Below, piece by piece: positions 45,595 through 45,657 of a stretch of DNA of 45,657 bases (positions are counted from its first letter, which is position 1; every line of letters begins with the position of its first letter). Position numbers and translations under genes: made by a program. Source of the stretch: an uncultured Bacilli bacterium (GTDB taxonomy: Bacteria > Bacillota_I > Bacilli_A > RF39 > UBA660); contig CANQIK010000008.1 in NCBI GenBank assembly GCA_947624085.1, positions 1-45,657 on the forward strand. The letters run 5' to 3'. The notes under the pieces are model-generated. The model was not told the DNA's origin and made no database searches. It saw nothing but the letters and a program-made list of their open reading frames with translations.

Positions 45595-45657
45595 ATGGAT
45601 AGTGACTATTACTATTATTGCTTTGATGATTGTAATTTAATTAACTATACAAAATAC
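45595..45657 (+). CDS. Start of T-box-controlled ORF (truncated by window end), Tyr-rich N-terminus
   Basis: AAGGAGGTGG RBS; MDSDYYYYCFDDCNLINYTKY... Confidence 0.6.
   Translation, partial: MDSDYYYYCFDDCNLINYTKY

Overview
This is a 45.7 kb, AT-rich, gene-dense chromosomal window from a low-GC Gram-positive bacterium (Bacilli/Mollicutes-like gut lineage by gene content; this taxonomy is inference). Spore-type functions include a CwlJ/SleB-like hydrolase, BclA-like collagen-triplet proteins and a possible divergent Spo0A C-terminal-like protein. The main accessory block is a Gram-positive type IV secretion locus at about 20.5-32.3 kb: two VirB2/TrbC-like pilins, VirB6/TrbL-like, PrgI/VirB3-like, a VirB4 encoded as two ORFs, an M23 + lysozyme-like wall hydrolase, a VirB8/TcpC-like protein and a VirD4 coupling protein with an NPF-repeat tail. 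No relaxase, integrase or recognisable ICE boundary is visible. Other notable content: a three-gene Ku/LigD NHEJ operon, a SipW/TasA-like pair, an LPXTG-like surface protein, a tandem pair of collagen-like ORFs that looks like one split gene, an Ala/Lys/Glu-rich coiled-coil surface protein, pssA/psd phospholipid genes, pnuC and a Prs-like gene, purB, a UDG-superfamily-like protein, tRNA-Trp(CCA), and a terminal T-box leader with a probable Tyr (UAC) specifier upstream of a Tyr-rich ORF start. Family calls come from reading motifs in the translations; no database search was run.
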